Counted from the first letter of the stretch, positions 26,332 through 37,284 are shown. The stretch is DNA of 64,000 nucleotides from Rhodanobacter soli (GCF_040548735.1 NZ_JBEPSD010000003.1:186001-250000), one strand, 5' to 3'. The notes: generated by a model from the letters alone, not told the origin. Numbers and translations are program-made.

Positions 26332-29300
26332 CTATTTCAGGCCTTCGGTGAACCAGTAGGTGCGCTTGCGCTTGCCGGTGTTGGGCGGAGTGACTTTGTT
26401 CGCGCCCAGCGCCGAGGTGTTGTTGCCGCCTACCGCGGATCCGGTCTGGTTGCCGCCACCGATCAGGACTGGGGTGTACACGCCGCTGCCGGGAGTGATT
26501 TCGACCAGGCCGAATACCGGCGAGGGTGGCAGGCCGCCACCGTCGAAGGTGATGTAACCGTTGCTGTTCAGGCCCGCACCGGTCAGGAAGTTGATCGCGT
26601 ATCCGCGTGCGATACCCAGGTTCGGATAGCACATGTCGGGGTTCTTTTTGGGATCAAACGGTGTGTTGGTGCCGAAGTAGGTATAGCCCGCGACCGTCAA
26701 GGGCGCATTCACGGCCTTTTCGCCATCACCGGGTTGGCCCAGGGTGACATAGAAGCCCGACGTGGTGCTGGTGGAGGAATACGGCGCTGTCGTTCCTGCG
26801 GCGGCACCGGTTTCGTCTGTCAGCACAGACTCGGTAATCGGGGTCCAGCCGGTGGCCACGCTGGTGCCGGTGTTGGTGTCCTTCAGCATGTAGAAACGGT
26901 TGATCACAGTGGACGACGCATTCGCCAGCAGCGGATGTTCACGATCGCCGCTGGCGGCCACGACCGCGTCGAAACTGGCGGTCGGGGTAACGTCAGGCGG
27001 ATAGAAGAACTTGCGGGCAGTGGTGCTGGTGCCGCCGCTGAGGCTGGCGATCTTGGTCACCGCCCACTTGGTTGGATCGGTGTCATTGATGTCGGCACGC
27101 CAGATATTGCCACCCAGATCGCCGGTATAAATGCGATCGGTATAACCATCGCCGTCGCGATCCAGCAAGGTGATGTCGGCAGGGATCGCATAGGTCATGC
27201 CGGCGACCGTGCTGCAGGCGCCGGTTACGCCAGCGCAGGATGGCGCGGCCATCCACACCTTGGCACCGGTGAAAGCGTCCAGCACCACGATCGCGCGTCC
27301 CATGGTATCGGCAACGGCTACCGGGTCGGTGTCCTCGGCAGTGTCATAGCCACCGCCCATGATGACCACGGGAATGGGATTGCCGCTGACATCCTTGTAC
27401 CCCTTGACCAAGGCCAGCTTGGGCTGTGACCAGGTCTGGCCGAGTTCAGCAATGTCGGCGTTCGTCTTGCTCCACATGAATACCGGTGGCTTGGTCGGGT
27501 CGCTGACGTCGAACGCATAGATCAGGCGGCCGCCACGACGCGCCGTGAGGTAGAGGTAGGTCTTCGGGCTGGCGGCGACACGCAGGTCCTGGTACACCGT
27601 GGTGGTACCGTCGAAGAAGTAGTCCTTGCCGCTGCTGGTGGCGGGGTAATCCAGCGTGAGCCCCGGAGTGTTGTTGCGCAGACGCTGGAATTTGCCGAAA
27701 AAGTCCGGGGCGATGAACGACCATAGCTCGCCGCCGGGGCGCACCAGGCGTCCGGTGGTTGCCGGGGCTATTGGGGACATGGTGATGACGCCAGGGGCCG
27801 TCGCATCCTTGTTGCCGTTGACGGCACGGAAGACGCCGTCGTTGGAGCCGTAGAACACCACGATGCCGATGGAGCCGCCGTAGTTGACGACTGCCGGTCG
27901 CGAGTGCAGCACGTCGCCGTGGATGGACGGACGCACGGTGACCGGGGTACCGGGCCCTTTCTGGGTCTCGGCGCCGGTGCCGGTGTTGTTGTCCGTACCG
28001 CGGACCCAGTTGATCAGGGTCGTCGTATCGGCGGTCGTCGTAGTACCGAAAGCGGTGCTGCTGCCCAGTGTGGTGGCATCGAATGTGGGCAGCGTACCTG
28101 TGGTGGGACAGCCGCCCACCGTGGTGCAGGTATAGATCACGCGGCTCGTCTGATCAGTGAGATAGTCCGCGCGGGTCATCTCGGCGACGCCGCCCTTGTC
28201 GACGATCTGGCCGTCGGGGGCGTCGAATGCCCCACCGGCACCGGTCGCATTGTTGATCCAGAAGCCGTTGGGTGGCCAGTTGGTGACGAGGGTGCTGGTA
28301 TAGCCACTAGAGTTGATGGTGAACGGGCCGTTGCGCGTACCGGTGCCGGTACCGGTGCCGGTGGTAGTGGGGGTGCCAGTGGTGGTGCCGGTCTGCCGGT
28401 CCGCCGTCCAGAAGCTGAGCGCGTAGGGGGTAATGAAGCCGGTGCCGCTGTTGGTAATCGCCGGCTGGTTCAGCGAGTCTTCAAGCTGAACGTTGTTGTT
28501 CGAGTCGAAGCCAAGCTGGTACTGCTTGAGGTTGCCTGCCCAGCGCGGGGCGGCGGTGGCATCCGGGCGGAACATGCCGACATACACCTGGTTCAGCGAG
28601 GTGCCTTGGGCGTTCACGCTGACCGGCAGGCTCACCGAAGCGAACACGCTGTTGGTCGCTTGTACTTCAGTCAAGATCGTGGTTAGCGCTTTGATCAGGC
28701 CAGCCACATCACCCCCACTTACATAGAAATATTTACCGCCACCGTTCCCGGCCATGCTTTTGATCAGATTGATGTGATCGATGCATTTCTGATCCGCCTT
28801 TTTATTGCCCGATGGTTGATCGCAGCCATCTGAAACGGCGATGGTGTAGGTAATGATGTTCTGGTTGTTATGCGCGACCGAGGAAGAGATGCCGGAAAGA
28901 TCGGCGTTGTACATGAAGCGCGTCCACTCATCGCCCCAATTTTGCTGGTCGCCCGGGGGATTCAACGGGATGATCGGTGGGGTGGTTCCACCATTGGCTA
29001 TCGTCAGAGATGATTGTGCGAGCGAGGCACTGCTTGGTGTTTTGGGTGCATTGCTGCCGGTCACATTGGCCAGATAGATGATGAAGAGCTTTTGGCACTT
29101 GTCCGAGATTGACTTGCTGTACCTGGTTAGGGACAAGCCCGTGCTGGCGGTGTAGTAGGCCCAGGCTTCCTCCATGGATTCATCCAGGTTGTTGGAGTTG
29201 GTGTAAACAGCAGCCGTGCCGGGGCCGATTCCCGTCGCCCCTCCGGGGGTTCCCATGATCCAGTTCTGAAAAGTGGCTGCGCCAGCGGTGTCCAGCAGGG

Positions 29301-29703
29301 GAAGGGGGCCGGGTGCGGTTGGCGTGGGGCTCGGATAGTAGAACAGTCCGCCATTGGCCGGATTGAACATCATCAAGCCCATGTTGACCTGGCCGTTCAA
29401 CGGGCTGGTCGACGAGCCAATCGAGCCGATCAGGTTGTACAGCGCGCATTGTTCGAAGTCGTGCGCTTTGGGATTGGTGGCTATCCAGGAAGGACAGTTG
29501 CTGCCGGGGGCTATCGTGGTGGCCGAGTTGCCATTCGCGGCGTTGTCCATGACAAGCAGGACATTCGGTTTGCCGCCGCCGGTCGGCGTACCGGTATATA
29601 GGGAGATATCCTCGCCGCTGGCCATGCCCGGCAGCATCAGGGCTGCGGCGATCAGAACGAAGCTACGCAGCCTGTGGTTCGAGACGATGCGCGCGTGTGG
29701 CAT
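26332..29703 (-). CDS. pilY1: PilY1-like type IV pilus tip adhesin
   Basis: 1123-residue secreted protein, last gene of the minor-pilin operon. Signal peptide ends GMASGED. The N-terminal part resembles a von Willebrand A-like fold starting PNVLLVMDNAA, where the usual metal site is altered (DNAANG). The C-terminal part is the PilC-type beta-propeller with PVVIMGGGYDTAED, a calcium loop DRDGDGYTD and YTGDLGGNIWRADI. It sits at the pilus tip and promotes adhesion and pilus extension. A Thr/Gly repeat tract lies in the middle. Confidence 0.93.
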   Translation of the reverse strand: MPHARIVSNHRLRSFVLIAAALMLPGMASGEDISLYTGTPTGGGKPNVLLVMDNAANGNSATTIAPGSNCPSWIATNPKAHDFEQCALYNLIGSIGSSTSPLNGQVNMGLMMFNPANGGLFYYPSPTPTAPGPLPLLDTAGAATFQNWIMGTPGGATGIGPGTAAVYTNSNNLDESMEEAWAYYTASTGLSLTRYSKSISDKCQKLFIIYLANVTGSNAPKTPSSASLAQSSLTIANGGTTPPIIPLNPPGDQQNWGDEWTRFMYNADLSGISSSVAHNNQNIITYTIAVSDGCDQPSGNKKADQKCIDHINLIKSMAGNGGGKYFYVSGGDVAGLIKALTTILTEVQATNSVFASVSLPVSVNAQGTSLNQVYVGMFRPDATAAPRWAGNLKQYQLGFDSNNNVQLEDSLNQPAITNSGTGFITPYALSFWTADRQTGTTTGTPTTTGTGTGTGTRNGPFTINSSGYTSTLVTNWPPNGFWINNATGAGGAFDAPDGQIVDKGGVAEMTRADYLTDQTSRVIYTCTTVGGCPTTGTLPTFDATTLGSSTAFGTTTTADTTTLINWVRGTDNNTGTGAETQKGPGTPVTVRPSIHGDVLHSRPAVVNYGGSIGIVVFYGSNDGVFRAVNGNKDATAPGVITMSPIAPATTGRLVRPGGELWSFIAPDFFGKFQRLRNNTPGLTLDYPATSSGKDYFFDGTTTVYQDLRVAASPKTYLYLTARRGGRLIYAFDVSDPTKPPVFMWSKTNADIAELGQTWSQPKLALVKGYKDVSGNPIPVVIMGGGYDTAEDTDPVAVADTMGRAIVVLDAFTGAKVWMAAPSCAGVTGACSTVAGMTYAIPADITLLDRDGDGYTDRIYTGDLGGNIWRADINDTDPTKWAVTKIASLSGGTSTTARKFFYPPDVTPTASFDAVVAASGDREHPLLANASSTVINRFYMLKDTNTGTSVATGWTPITESVLTDETGAAAGTTAPYSSTSTTSGFYVTLGQPGDGEKAVNAPLTVAGYTYFGTNTPFDPKKNPDMCYPNLGIARGYAINFLTGAGLNSNGYITFDGGGLPPSPVFGLVEITPGSGVYTPVLIGGGNQTGSAVGGNNTSALGANKVTPPNTGKRKRTYWFTEGLK
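28339..28398 (-). repeat. Short in-frame repeat tract within pilY1
   Basis: Repeats of the 12-base unit ACCGGTGCCGGT and variants encode an alternating Thr/Gly run (TGTGTGTGT) between the adhesin and propeller parts. The unit is a multiple of three, so slippage would change linker length without breaking the frame. Confidence 0.6.
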
Positions 29704-29736
29704 GACGGTTCCTCCGCGGGAAGCGGATACAAGAGG

Positions 29737-30294
29737 TTAGTAAGGGCAATTCGTACCGATCGGCACCTGCACGGAGGCGCCTTGATGCACGGTGACCGCG
29801 ACGGCGGTGTTGTTCGGATCGGTGACGCTGGACTGGATGTCCCACTGCGTCGCGGAGCACATCGAGGGTGCCGCTGGCGGTGGGGATACCGAGGAGGCCG
29901 GACCGGGCAGGATGAGGTTGCCGTTGGGGTTGTTTGGCACCTTGCACACGTCGCCCACTGGCAGGGACGCGTTCGGGATCACCTTGCTGTCGAGGCAGGC
30001 GGGAGGCGCGACCTGGGCGGTGAAATCCGTGGTGCCGTCGCCGTTGACGTCGACCGCCACGGGGGTAATAGTGGTGATTGGCAGCCGGATGAACGGCTGA
30101 CTTATCACCTGCTCGATACCCTGCTGCGCCACGGTACCGGCTTCCAGCCGGTACTGCTGGTTGGCCGCCACCTTGGTGTTGATCATGCTCGAACTGACCA
30201 TGGAAATGGCGAACAGCATGAAGATGATCAGGAAGATCAGCGTCATCACCAAGGTGAAGCCGCGCTGCGAGGCGTGGGCTGAAGGAGTCTTCAT
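29737..30294 (-). CDS. pilX: PilX-like minor pilin
   Basis: 185-residue protein with a type IV N-terminus QRGFTLVMTLIFLIIFMLFAI, the PilX_N pattern without the usual glutamate at mature position 5. A globular domain with three cysteines follows (CLDSK, DVCKV, SMCSA) and a C-terminal CPY. It primes pilus assembly with PilV, PilW and FimT. ATG at 30294 directly follows a GTG at 30297 that overlaps the pilW stop. Confidence 0.88.
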   Translation of the reverse strand: MKTPSAHASQRGFTLVMTLIFLIIFMLFAISMVSSSMINTKVAANQQYRLEAGTVAQQGIEQVISQPFIRLPITTITPVAVDVNGDGTTDFTAQVAPPACLDSKVIPNASLPVGDVCKVPNNPNGNLILPGPASSVSPPPAAPSMCSATQWDIQSSVTDPNNTAVAVTVHQGASVQVPIGTNCPY

Positions 30295-30296
30295 CA

Positions 30297-31403
30297 CTAC
30301 TGGTTCTCCCTCAGGCCGCCCGTGTTCCAGATGCGCGCGACGGTACCGTAGACGTGCCGCTTGTAGTGGTCGCCATACGGGCCGTTCACCGCGGCGCGAC
30401 CCAGGTCGTAGGTGCGGGTGTCAGTCCAACTGGCGGTGTTGTCGAGATTGCGCGAAAGCAGGTTGATGCGCACGGCGGTGACGTTGGCCCAGTTGGCGGT
30501 GGCCGACGCAGTCCATGCATAAGTGGCGGCCGCCGCCGCCGCCGTGCAGGCCGCGGGGACGGCGCTGATGTCGGATGGGTTGTCGACGTAGCAGTCCGGC
30601 GAACCGTTGTTGTCGAGGTCCATGCCGTAGGTGTAGTGGACGTCCTCTATACCGGCGACCAGCGAGGAGACCCGGATCGCGCCATTCGCGAACTCGGCCA
30701 TCTTCAGCGTCGGTGTGGTATCGGCGCCGCTGCACACATCGCAGGTGGCCACATAGTAGGTGCGCTCGACGTACTGGCGCAGCTCGGCTGTCGTGCCGGT
30801 GGTACTGCAGGCGTTGCCGGCAATGGGTGCCTTGGTGTGTAGCGTGAAGGCGCTGGCGCTCTTGCTATAGACCATCGACACGCTGTCGGTTTCGCAACTG
30901 GATCGCTGCAGGTAGTAATTGGTACCGTCAGGCGTGGCGGTGGTGCTGCCGGCGACGTAGCTGACCGTGAGGACTTCCGCGCCGGTCTTCATGTTCGGAA
31001 GGGTTGTCGCCAGGCACGAGGGAACGGTGGCGGCCAGTGCAGGCCCGTAGACCGGGAGCGGTACCGTGAGTGGACTGGTGCTGAAACCCATTGACGCCGG
31101 CGCCGTGGCGCAGGGATCCGGCAGCGCGTAGCTGGCCGTGGTGACCGGCAGGCTGGAGCGGCCGTAGAAGCCGGCCATCTCGATATCGCGCATGATGGAC
31201 TGCAGGGCATAGCGGCCGTTCTCGACCTGCTCGGAAGTCTTGTTGAACTCCGCGCGTGCCTTGCTGGTGGAAACGTACAGCGAACTGAGTCCGGCCAGCA
31301 GCGCCAGGCCGATGGCGACGGCGATCATCAGCTCGATCAAGGACATGCCCGCCTGATGGCGGGCATGTGACATGGGCTGGACGTGGGCGCGAGGGGTCAT
31401 CAT
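30297..31403 (-). CDS. pilW: PilW-like minor pilin
   Basis: 368-residue protein with the prepilin site QAGMSLIELMIAVAIGLALL and PilW-type sequence ENGRYALQSIMRDIEMAGFYG. Several cysteines are spread through the C-terminal domain. The two ATGs at 31403 and 31400 overlap the pilV stop, so translation is coupled; the open frame continues far upstream but that part is pilV in another frame. Confidence 0.9.
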   Translation of the reverse strand: MMTPRAHVQPMSHARHQAGMSLIELMIAVAIGLALLAGLSSLYVSTSKARAEFNKTSEQVENGRYALQSIMRDIEMAGFYGRSSLPVTTASYALPDPCATAPASMGFSTSPLTVPLPVYGPALAATVPSCLATTLPNMKTGAEVLTVSYVAGSTTATPDGTNYYLQRSSCETDSVSMVYSKSASAFTLHTKAPIAGNACSTTGTTAELRQYVERTYYVATCDVCSGADTTPTLKMAEFANGAIRVSSLVAGIEDVHYTYGMDLDNNGSPDCYVDNPSDISAVPAACTAAAAAATYAWTASATANWANVTAVRINLLSRNLDNTASWTDTRTYDLGRAAVNGPYGDHYKRHVYGTVARIWNTGGLRENQ

Positions 31404-31963
31404 GTCGTCGTGAGGTTGGCGATCTGGATTTCGACGCTGATCACGCGCCGCAGGTTGGTGCCGGGGATCGAGGCTTGCCCGCACGTCAGGACGGGCGTGG
31501 AGGTGGGCATCAGGCCCTGCCATGCGACACTGACGCGATAGATCTGGTTGGCGGCGTCGACTTGGGTGATACAGCCCACGGCCCCGATCATGGCGCCGAC
31601 CTTGGAGCTGCCGGAAACCTCGCTGGAACCGAGCAGGGCACTTTTCCATGCGGCGAGATCGGCGTTGGCGGTGGCAGCCTGGTTGACCGTGGGCGTCGGT
31701 GCGCCCGTGGCGCAGACAGGCAGGGGGGCGCTGGTCGTACTGACGCCGGTGGCGCCATTGGAGTAGCACGCGGCGACCTGCCGGTTGGCGTTGATGCGCG
31801 AGACCATATCCTGCACCAGGGTCAACGCCTGCACTCGCTGGTACGACTCCATCTCGCTGCGCGTGGATTTCGCCATCAGGGTGACGGTGCCGAGCAGGGC
31901 GATGGCTGCGATGACCAGCGACACCAGCGCCTCGATCAGCATCATGCCGGTCTGGTTTTTCAT
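31400..31963 (-). CDS. pilV: PilV-like minor pilin
   Basis: 187-residue minor pilin with the prepilin motif QTGMMLIEALVSLVIAAIALLG typical of PilV, followed by a domain with ALTLVQDMVSRINANR and paired cysteines. It overlaps fimT by four bases upstream and pilW downstream. Part of the priming complex for type IV pili. Confidence 0.9.
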   Translation of the reverse strand: MKNQTGMMLIEALVSLVIAAIALLGTVTLMAKSTRSEMESYQRVQALTLVQDMVSRINANRQVAACYSNGATGVSTTSAPLPVCATGAPTPTVNQAATANADLAAWKSALLGSSEVSGSSKVGAMIGAVGCITQVDAANQIYRVSVAWQGLMPTSTPVLTCGQASIPGTNLRRVISVEIQIANLTTT

Positions 31964-32433
31964 GTGCAGGTGACCTTGGTGGACTCGACGCGGCCGGTAG
32001 AGCCTACCGTGACGGTGAGGCAGAGCGGCTGCGAGCCGGTCTTGTTGAGGGGCTTGATCGTGAACGTGGAACCCGTGCTGGTCATCCGGCCATTGCCGTC
32101 GAAGCTGAAACTCCCGCTGGATGGCGTGATGACGATGTTGTTGAGGGCAGGCTGCTTGCGGATGGTCGCGGCGGGGGTGGTCTGGCTGACTACCCAGCCC
32201 CGGCTCCAGTCGGTCGCACTGTTGGCCGTCACGTCGACCGTGGTGTTGCGCTTGATCGCTTCGCTGCGCGCCAGCGCCACCGTGGAGTTGATGTCCATCG
32301 AGGCGTTCTTGACGCTTTGCGACTGCAGGAACGGCCGCATCGAGGGGATGGCGATCATCAGCAGCACGGCGAAGATGGCCAGGGTGACCAGCATCTCGAT
32401 CAGTGTGAAGCCGCGGCTACGTGATGTGCGCAT
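31960..32433 (-). CDS. fimT: FimT/GspH-type minor pilin
   Basis: 157-residue pseudopilin. Prepilin site SRGFTLIEMLVTLAIFAVLL, then the GspH/FimT pattern ARSEAIKRNTTVDV and a C-terminal GSTGRVES. In some species FimT binds DNA for uptake. Starts three bases after the end of pilE on the operon strand. Confidence 0.9.
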   Translation of the reverse strand: MRTSRSRGFTLIEMLVTLAIFAVLLMIAIPSMRPFLQSQSVKNASMDINSTVALARSEAIKRNTTVDVTANSATDWSRGWVVSQTTPAATIRKQPALNNIVITPSSGSFSFDGNGRMTSTGSTFTIKPLNKTGSQPLCLTVTVGSTGRVESTKVTCT

Positions 32434-32436
32434 GGC

Positions 32437-32925
32437 TCATTTCCAGCAGTTCGTGGCGCCGGTACTGGTCGTTTTGTTGCCGTCGTCGTTGAGGATTAGC
32501 GTGGCGCAGCCCGTGTCGCGGACCTGGCTGTTTATCGGCGTCGCCGTGATGGTGTAACCCGGTGGCGTGCCGCCCGAAACGGAGCCCGTCTTGGCCAAAT
32601 CGACTTGGTAGTTGGGGGCCACCGTGTTCGGCACGCTGTAGCCGAGCGTGCTCAGGTTGCCGGCGAACTGCCGGCTGTCGACCATGTAGCGCTCCTGCGC
32701 GCCGGCGACTTCCTGCATGAAGCTCTCGGCTGCGGAGCGGTTGGAGCGCAAGGTGTACTGGTAATAGCTGGGCACGGCGATGGCGGCGAGGATGGCGATG
32801 ACCGCCACCGTGATCATCAGTTCGATCAGGGTGAAACCGCGCGCGCGCGTTTCGACCTGCGTCTGCCGCAAGCGCGTGTGCGCCGGTGACATGGACCGCC
32901 GATCGGAGTGGATCGAAACTGGCAT
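32437..32925 (-). CDS. pilE: PilE-type pilin, first gene of the operon
   Basis: 162-residue type IV pilin-like protein with RGFTLIELMITVAVIAILAAIAVPSYYQY, then the PilE pattern RSNRSAAESFMQEVAGAQERY and C-terminal cysteine pair (TGCATLIL, TNCWK). It has an unusually long leader of about 30 residues before the cleavage site if the ATG at 32925 is used; that start has a strong GGGGGG just before it. In many relatives pilE ends the cluster, whereas here it leads. Confidence 0.88.
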   Translation of the reverse strand: MPVSIHSDRRSMSPAHTRLRQTQVETRARGFTLIELMITVAVIAILAAIAVPSYYQYTLRSNRSAAESFMQEVAGAQERYMVDSRQFAGNLSTLGYSVPNTVAPNYQVDLAKTGSVSGGTPPGYTITATPINSQVRDTGCATLILNDDGNKTTSTGATNCWK

Positions 32926-33224
32926 ATTCCCCCCCTAGGGTTGCCGGTATTATTTCAGTTGACCGACAAGCTTATCCGTGTGCTGCGTCACGGGCTAACG
33001 CCATGCCTAGCGGGGAATATGAGATGTTCCCGAATCAAAGTCAATTTACGGATTTGGGGCGTTTGGCGGTGCCGTTGAACCTTGGGCAGGATCTTTCGAC
33101 CTGGCCTGGGAAGCGGTTCATCCGGGCCCCCGGCGCACCCCGTTCGAAACGGACAGAAGCCTGATCCGGTTGATGGCGTCCCTGGGGGCGCTGATCGCTC
33201 CAAGCCGAGGCCAGATCCCGGCGT
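32926..33224. other. Gap between the pilus operon and the TVP38-family gene
   Basis: About 300 bases without a gene. It carries the predicted pilus promoter at 33016-33044 and a leader of about 85 bases for pilE; 33045-33224 shows nothing recognisable. Confidence 0.5.
33016..33044 (-). promoter_or_regulatory. Promoter of the pilus operon
   Basis: Reverse strand -35 TTGACT (33039-33044) and -10 CATATT (33016-33021) with 17 bases between, about 90 bases before the pilE start. This is the best sigma-70 match in the 300-base gap. No sigma-54 pattern was seen. Confidence 0.65.
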
Positions 33225-33947
33225 TCAGTCGACATGCCTGCTCCCCTGGCGGTGGCGCCGGGTGATGCGTTCGAGCAGCAGCGGCAGCAGGGCGAGCAGG
33301 GCGATCGCGCCCAGTGGCAGCAACACTTCGCGGTGCATGAACAGGGCGATGCCGAAGCTGTCGCTTTGGCTCATGGCCATGGCGTCGCCGAGTCCTGCGC
33401 CGATCGAGGTTTCGAAGATCAGCGAAACGGTGCCGCCGAGCCAGCTGGCGCCGAGGAACAACCACAGCGGGCAGCGCAGCCACGCCAGCGCCACGGTCAC
33501 CGCGCCGAACGGCACGACCGGCACGAAACGCAGGAACAGGGTGTAGCTCACCGGGTGCCGCTCGAAGCCGTGGTGCAGTCGCGCCACGAAGGCTGGCGGC
33601 TGGCGGCTGCCGGGGCCGAACGCGTAGCGGCTGGCCAGGTACAGGATCAGCGAGCCGAGGGTGAGCCCGACCGACGAGCACAGCGTGGCGTCGACCACGC
33701 CGAACGCGAAGCCGCCGGCCAGGATCACCACGATAGTGCCGGGGATCCCGGTGGCCACGGTCAGCGTCAGCAGCCCGATGAAGGCCAGCCGGGTCAGCCA
33801 CGGGTGCCCGGCGATCTGCGCGTGCAACTCGGCCTGGTGCGCGACCAGCTGGTGCGGGCCCAACTGGTCCAGCGAGCCGGAGGCGAACAGCACGATGCCT
33901 GCCAGCACCAGCAGGACCAGCGGCAGCGCGGCACGCCAGCGGCTCAA
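33225..33947 (-). CDS. TVP38/TMEM64-family membrane protein
   Basis: 240-residue inner-membrane protein of the VTT/DedA superfamily. Several hydrophobic segments and the conserved pieces GIPGTIVVILAGGFAFG, FLRFVPVVPFGAV and FLGASWLGGTVSLIF are visible. Members are thought to be lipid scramblases or transporters. No ATG fits: the frame opens with TTG at 33947, whose bases overlap the stop of the deaminase gene (TTGA). The long upstream extension is the deaminase gene read in another frame. Confidence 0.85.
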   Translation of the reverse strand: MSRWRAALPLVLLVLAGIVLFASGSLDQLGPHQLVAHQAELHAQIAGHPWLTRLAFIGLLTLTVATGIPGTIVVILAGGFAFGVVDATLCSSVGLTLGSLILYLASRYAFGPGSRQPPAFVARLHHGFERHPVSYTLFLRFVPVVPFGAVTVALAWLRCPLWLFLGASWLGGTVSLIFETSIGAGLGDAMAMSQSDSFGIALFMHREVLLPLGAIALLALLPLLLERITRRHRQGSRHVD

Positions 33948-34504
33948 TACGGTGTGCCGGTGGCGCCGTAGGCGGCCAGTACCTCGCGGGCCTGGTCGCG
34001 CAGGATGTCGCGACGCACGACGATGTTGCGGCGGGTCAGCTCGCCGACCCAGTCGGCCGGCAATGGGCCTTCGTCGAACTCGGTGAGTTCCTCGACGTCT
34101 TCGGAGCGCGCACCGATCAGCAGTTCGTCGATGCCTGCCCACACGGTAGCGCCATAGCACTGGCAGCACGGCTGCGAACTGGTGGCCAGCACGTAGTGGC
34201 CGCCATCCTCGTTCAGCCGGTGTCGGCTGAGCCGCTGCTGCGCGATCATGATCACCATCATCTCGGCGTGCGCGACCGAGCAGCTTTGCGGCACCACGCG
34301 GTTGACGCCGACGGCAACCAGCCGGCCGCTGTGGCTGTTGAACACGGCCGCGCCGAAAGGGCCGCCACCGCCGCGATCCACATTCTGCCGCGACAGCTCG
34401 ATCGCGAGGCCCACGCGCTCCTCGTCGCTCTGGTAACGCCGGTTGGTATCGGCAACGTCACCGATCCACGGCGGCAAGGTGAGATGGATTTGCAGCGGCA
34501 GCAT
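33944..34504 (-). CDS. Nucleoside/nucleobase deaminase (CMP/dCMP deaminase fold)
   Basis: 186-residue zinc deaminase. The catalytic HAE is in SVAHAEMMV and the zinc pair in SSQPCCQCYG; PFGAAVF is the typical first strand. It is closer to guanine deaminase/TadA-like enzymes than to cytidine deaminase, but the substrate cannot be assigned. Translation of the membrane protein that follows is coupled to its end. It begins 13 bases after the glnS stop on the same strand. Confidence 0.85.
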   Translation of the reverse strand: MLPLQIHLTLPPWIGDVADTNRRYQSDEERVGLAIELSRQNVDRGGGGPFGAAVFNSHSGRLVAVGVNRVVPQSCSVAHAEMMVIMIAQQRLSRHRLNEDGGHYVLATSSQPCCQCYGATVWAGIDELLIGARSEDVEELTEFDEGPLPADWVGELTRRNIVVRRDILRDQAREVLAAYGATGTPY

Positions 34505-34517
34505 GCCTTCGCTCCGT

Positions 34518-36293
<1,776 letters not shown>

Positions 36294-36417
36294 CGGGTTG
36301 GACTCGCAGGTGGTAGCGGAAACGTCCAAGTTTACCCTGTCGCCGCCACCGGGCGCAGGACGGCCGTGCCCGGGCGGGCAGCTTGCCCCGCGTCGCCGTG
36401 CGGGTTAGCGTGCAGGC

Positions 36418-36693
36418 ATGCACACCGTCTACCGCGCCGAAAACCTGTTCGATGCCCATCTGGTCAAGGATGCGCTGGAGGCCGACGGCATCCCGGCGTT
36501 CATTGCCGGCGAGTACCTCACCGGCGCGGTGGGCCAGCTGCCGGCGATGGATTACATCGCGGTGATGGTGCCCGAATCGAGCCTGGCCGCCGCCAACAGC
36601 ATCGTGGGCGAGGTCGAGGCCCGGCTCAACGAGGCGCGGCAGGCGATCGTGGACGATGACCTGCCGGACGACCCGCTGACCATGCCCTGCTGA
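36418..36693 (+). CDS. DUF2007 protein
   Basis: 91-residue protein with the DUF2007 pattern: YRAENLFDAHLVKDALEADGI, then an AFIAGEYLTGAVGQLP loop and IAVMVPESSLAAA. The family is annotated as putative signal-transducing, related to PII-like folds, without a shown function. It precedes apt by 35 bases and may share its transcript. Confidence 0.85.
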   Translation: MHTVYRAENLFDAHLVKDALEADGIPAFIAGEYLTGAVGQLPAMDYIAVMVPESSLAAANSIVGEVEARLNEARQAIVDDDLPDDPLTMPC

Positions 36694-36728
36694 GTCGCAT
36701 GGCCGGCGCGCATTCCCGAGGAAACCCC

Positions 36729-37247
36729 ATGCAAGACCTCGCCGCACTGATCCGCGCCGTGCCCGATTTTCCCCGACCCGGCGTGATGTTCCGCGACGTC
36801 ACCCCGCTGCTCGTCAACGCCGGCAGCTTCGCCCGCTGCATCGACGCGCTGGCCGAACCGTGGCAGGGCAGCGGCGTGCAGGCGGTGTGCGGCATCGAGG
36901 CGCGCGGTTTCATCTTCGGCGCCGCGCTGGCGCAGAAGCTGCACGCCGGCTTCGTGCCGCTGCGCAAGCCGGGCAAGCTGCCGCCGCCGGTGGCGACGGT
37001 GGACTACCAGCTGGAATACGGCAGCGACCAGCTGCAGGTGCAGCGCGATGCGTTCAGGCCCGGCGAGCGCGTGCTGCTGGCCGACGACGTACTGGCCACC
37101 GGCGGCACCCTGGCGGCGGCCGCGGCGTTGGTCAGCGAGCTGGGAGCCGAACTGCTCGGCGCCAGCGTGGTGATCGAGCTGCCCGTGCTGCGGGGGCGTA
37201 GCCGCTGGCATGCCGGCCGGCCGCTGCACAGCCTGCTGCGTTACTGA
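36729..37247 (+). CDS. apt: Adenine phosphoribosyltransferase
   Basis: Salvage enzyme making AMP from adenine and PRPP, 172 residues. The N-terminus has IRAVPDFPRPGVMFRDVTPLL, the active-site loop region GIEARGFIFG, and the PRPP site VLLADDVLATGGTL. The ATG at 36729 begins the conserved MQDLAALIRAVPDFP; the earlier ATG at 36699 has no family support. Confidence 0.95.
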   Translation: MQDLAALIRAVPDFPRPGVMFRDVTPLLVNAGSFARCIDALAEPWQGSGVQAVCGIEARGFIFGAALAQKLHAGFVPLRKPGKLPPPVATVDYQLEYGSDQLQVQRDAFRPGERVLLADDVLATGGTLAAAAALVSELGAELLGASVVIELPVLRGRSRWHAGRPLHSLLRY

Positions 37248-37284
37248 GGGTTCTGCCCATCGGGCGCGTCGCGCGATGGGCCGT

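Noticed and set aside
26087-26632. Reverse-strand open frame extending past the pilY1 end
   Set aside because: It overlaps pilY1 in another frame and continues over the hairpin region; composition is Arg/Pro-rich with no family pattern.
31404-31769. N-terminal extension of PilW
   Set aside because: The open frame continues upstream of the prepilin site but this DNA encodes pilV in another frame; the prepilin motif follows the ATGs at 31403/31400.
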